This document shows positions 3,838 through 5,965 of a stretch of 5,965 nucleotides of DNA, piece after piece. The DNA lies in contig DMPD01000241.1 in assembly GCA_003456125.1 (NCBI GenBank), forward strand, positions 1 through 5,965, read 5' to 3'. Under the pieces are notes generated by a model. It made no database searches. It was given only the letters and a program-made list of their open reading frames with translations, and was not told the origin of the DNA. Within the stretch, counting starts at the first letter, position 1, and every line of letters starts with the position of its first letter. This DNA comes from Cyanobacteria bacterium UBA8156. Its GTDB lineage: Bacteria; Cyanobacteriota; Cyanobacteriia; Pseudanabaenales; Pseudanabaenaceae. Both the position numbers and the translations under genes were made by a program.

Positions 3838-5965
3838 ATGCACCCGGCATCCATACCAATCAAATATGTTTATGTCGATCTGGAAATAGGTCAAGATGCG
3901 GAGATCTACAGAATTGGCTTGGCGTCTAAGAATCTAGAACTTGACACCAAAGCACCTGAAATCGCTCAAGAAAAATTAAATTTCTTGTACAAGCAAGGCT
4001 TACAAATTTGTGGACACAACTTCCGGCGATTTGATTATGCCTATCTCGTTAAAAGTTTCCCAACCTTGAATCACTGGTTGGTGATTGACACATTGGAATT
4101 ATCCATTTTAGCATTTCCGCTAGAGCAATCGCACAAGCTCAATAAAGAGTACAAGATCAGTGAATATGCAGGAAATAACCCCCTAGAGGACGCTCTCGCT
4201 ACCAGGAGGTTACTGGAGAAGATTCTCGAGACCCTCAATAACAAGCCAAAAGAACTCTTGAACTTTTACGCTTATTTACTTGGTTGTGGAGAAGATGAAG
4301 CAAGTCAAGCATACCGTCAGCTTTTTGCTCCAGACAGCTATTTATGTGTTGATGTATGTCTTGATGTTAAAACACTACCTGAAGCAGCGATCGCGAGAAT
4401 CAACATCGAATACTTGCATGAATTTATCGCTCAGGCATCTACAACGTCTTTTGATCAACGACTCTGTGTTGCTGGCATTGTAGCTTGGAATTATGAGTCC
4501 AATCATAGCACTACAGCGTTACCTCCATGTGCGTGGCTCCGTCGGTTGCCCGATTTTCCATTGATTTTAAGTCAGATAAAACCGGTAAAATTTCCCCGGG
4601 AATTCACCTATCAGCCTTACTTGCAGGAATTTGGCATTCCAGGGTTTCGTGGCAAGCAAGAAGAAGCCATCCAAAGTATTCTTGCTGCTCAAAATCCTCT
4701 AATTCTGATGGCAACAGGCGGTGGCAAGTCGCTCTGTTATCAGCTTCCTGCTCTGATGCTATCCGAAAGACAAAAAGGATTGACAGTTGTAATCTCGCCG
4801 TTGCAGGCTTTGATGGAAGACCAAGTTAACGGATTGATAGAAAAAGGGTTAGATTTTGTCACGTTTATAAACGGTAACCTTAGATCAGCAGAAAGACAGG
4901 AAAGATTGAATCAGCTACGCAATGGGGAAAAAGATTTGCTGTATATTGGTGCTGAACAGCTACGCTCTCCAAGCATCAGAGCATTGCTTCAAGAAAGGCT
5001 CCCTGCTTTGATTGTCTTTGATGAAGCCCATTGTATTAGTCAATTGGGACATGACTTCCGACCTGATTATCGTTACGCTCCCAAATTTATTAGTGAACTC
5101 TATCAAAACCAACAACGGAAATTCCCCCTAATGGCATTTATGACTGCCACAGCCACAGTTGTTGTGCGTCAGGACATTAAGTCGCTATTCGCCGAGCATC
5201 AAATTCTCATTCATGACGAAATTTGCTCTACTAGTAAACGAGAAAACTTAGAATATCAAATTATTCCCACATCTAAGCAGGCAAAGGATCAAACATTAAT
5301 TGCGAAAGTTAAACATACTTTAACAATGGGTGGGGCTGTGTTGATTTACACAACAACTCGCAAAGACACAGTACGATTGGCACAGCTACTTAACGATAAT
5401 GAAATAGAAGCAAGGTTCTACCATAGCAAAATTCCCAAACAAGATAAGCATGAGATTCTAACAAAATTCAAAGCCAAAGAGCTGAATGTTATTGTCGCAA
5501 CCTGTGCTTTTGGTATGGGCATTGATCGCTCGGATGTCAGAGCGGTGATTCACTACACCATGAGTACCAATCTGGAGGTATATGTTCAGGAAGCAGGTCG
5601 AGCTGGAAGGGATGGAAAACCCTCCACTTGCACCCTACTGTTTGATCCTCAAGATGCAGAGATGGCATTTTTCCTTCAAAGCTTAAATCAGTTATCTGAA
5701 TTAGAACTGTGCAATCTATTTGTTGCTGTGCGACAATTACGGGATCAAATTTTTGGCAGGGCTTCCGAGGAGTATTTTTGGGTAACGACAAACGAGATTT
5801 TTCAAACCAGCGATCTTGAGGGTGAGTTCGCCTCAGAAATTGAACAGAGAGATACCAAAATCAAAGTGGCATTACACTATCTGGAAAGCTTTGGTCTAAT
5901 TGAGCGCGAAGAAAATCAGTCTTCGTTTATAGAGTTTAAACTTGTCCATCCTCTTCCTCAAGATT
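3838..5965 (+). CDS. DEDD exonuclease - RecQ-type helicase fusion (3' end outside window)
   Basis: The frame is open for 709 codons to the window edge. An in-frame TAG at 3832-3834 makes the ATG at 3838 the earliest start, and exonuclease motif I lies only 13 residues later, so this start is well supported despite no visible ribosome binding site. Residues 9-135 form a DnaQ-like 3'-5' exonuclease: YVDLE (Asp14, Glu16), GHNFRRFDYAYL (Asp66), NNPLEDALAT (Asp118), but with Asn113 at the usual catalytic His position. Residues 137-250 are an unassigned linker. The RecQ-like helicase core is at about 258-605: FRGKQEEAI (270-278), Walker A ATGGGKS (292-298), SPLQALMEDQ (320-329), DEAH (395-398), TATAT (436-440), ATCAFGMGID (554-563) and QEAGRAGRDG (584-593). 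Such helicases unwind DNA 3' to 5' using ATP. The aromatic-rich loop reads SQLGHDFRPDY, with Leu403 for Trp. Residues 605-709 look helical, with a winged-helix-like segment near 670-700 and no zinc cysteine cluster. It is likely a DNA repair or mobile-element/phage-interference enzyme; the role is inferred. Confidence 0.93.
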   Translation, partial: MHPASIPIKYVYVDLEIGQDAEIYRIGLASKNLELDTKAPEIAQEKLNFLYKQGLQICGHNFRRFDYAYLVKSFPTLNHWLVIDTLELSILAFPLEQSHKLNKEYKISEYAGNNPLEDALATRRLLEKILETLNNKPKELLNFYAYLLGCGEDEASQAYRQLFAPDSYLCVDVCLDVKTLPEAAIARINIEYLHEFIAQASTTSFDQRLCVAGIVAWNYESNHSTTALPPCAWLRRLPDFPLILSQIKPVKFPREFTYQPYLQEFGIPGFRGKQEEAIQSILAAQNPLILMATGGGKSLCYQLPALMLSERQKGLTVVISPLQALMEDQVNGLIEKGLDFVTFINGNLRSAERQERLNQLRNGEKDLLYIGAEQLRSPSIRALLQERLPALIVFDEAHCISQLGHDFRPDYRYAPKFISELYQNQQRKFPLMAFMTATATVVVRQDIKSLFAEHQILIHDEICSTSKRENLEYQIIPTSKQAKDQTLIAKVKHTLTMGGAVLIYTTTRKDTVRLAQLLNDNEIEARFYHSKIPKQDKHEILTKFKAKELNVIVATCAFGMGIDRSDVRAVIHYTMSTNLEVYVQEAGRAGRDGKPSTCTLLFDPQDAEMAFFLQSLNQLSELELCNLFVAVRQLRDQIFGRASEEYFWVTTNEIFQTSDLEGEFASEIEQRDTKIKVALHYLESFGLIEREENQSSFIEFKLVHPLPQD

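Noticed and set aside
3656..3859. A 67-codon minus-strand frame overlapping the helicase start
   Set aside because: It overlaps the well-supported helicase N-terminus, spans the direct repeats, and the product resembles no family I know.
4280..4829. Two plus-strand frames (4280-4483 and 4527-4829)
   Set aside because: They are out-of-frame shadows inside the continuous exonuclease-helicase gene.
5537..5791. An 84-codon minus-strand frame
   Set aside because: It is antisense to helicase motif VI and the following C-terminal region.

Overview
The window looks like chromosomal DNA from a cyanobacterium. The evidence is four perfect copies of the octamer GCGATCGC (the HIP1 motif), two hairpin-forming pyrimidine-rich intergenic repeats of a kind common in filamentous cyanobacteria, and a DUF29 protein, a family greatly expanded in that phylum. 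The species cannot be named from the sequence alone.

Layout. Positions 1-157 are non-coding and hold a hairpin repeat. From 3281 down to 158 four genes lie head to tail on the minus strand. In order of transcription they are a DUF29 protein (3281-2808), a caffeoyl-CoA-type class I O-methyltransferase (2773-2111), a fructosamine/ketosamine kinase (2114-1236) and a second class I methyltransferase with an N-terminal helical extension (1129-158). The O-methyltransferase and kinase genes overlap by an ATGA. The spacers are 34, -4 and 106 bp, so the middle pair is very probably co-transcribed and the set of four may be. A spacer of about 560 bp (3282-3837) follows, carrying a 12-bp-stem hairpin repeat, a short tandem repeat and no convincing gene.

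From 3838 to the right edge one plus-strand reading frame stays open for 709 codons without a stop. It encodes the N-terminal part of a large protein: a DnaQ-like (DEDD) exonuclease domain, an unassigned linker, a RecQ-type superfamily 2 helicase core and the start of a C-terminal region. It departs from canonical RecQ: Asn stands where a DEDDh nuclease has its catalytic His, Leu stands where the aromatic-rich loop has Trp, and no RecQ zinc-binding cysteine cluster appears in the part seen.

How the parts fit together. The kinase belongs to a family that repairs glycated amines. The O-methyltransferase and the second methyltransferase have recognisable folds but unknown substrates, and no pathway linking them can be proved here. 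The helicase gene is divergent from the minus-strand set and its DNA is much AT-richer (about 40% G+C in a sampled row, against about 63% in the O-methyltransferase). It is best read as a separate unit, possibly a repair or mobile-element/phage-interference enzyme. It is the most interesting object in the window and is cut off by the window edge.
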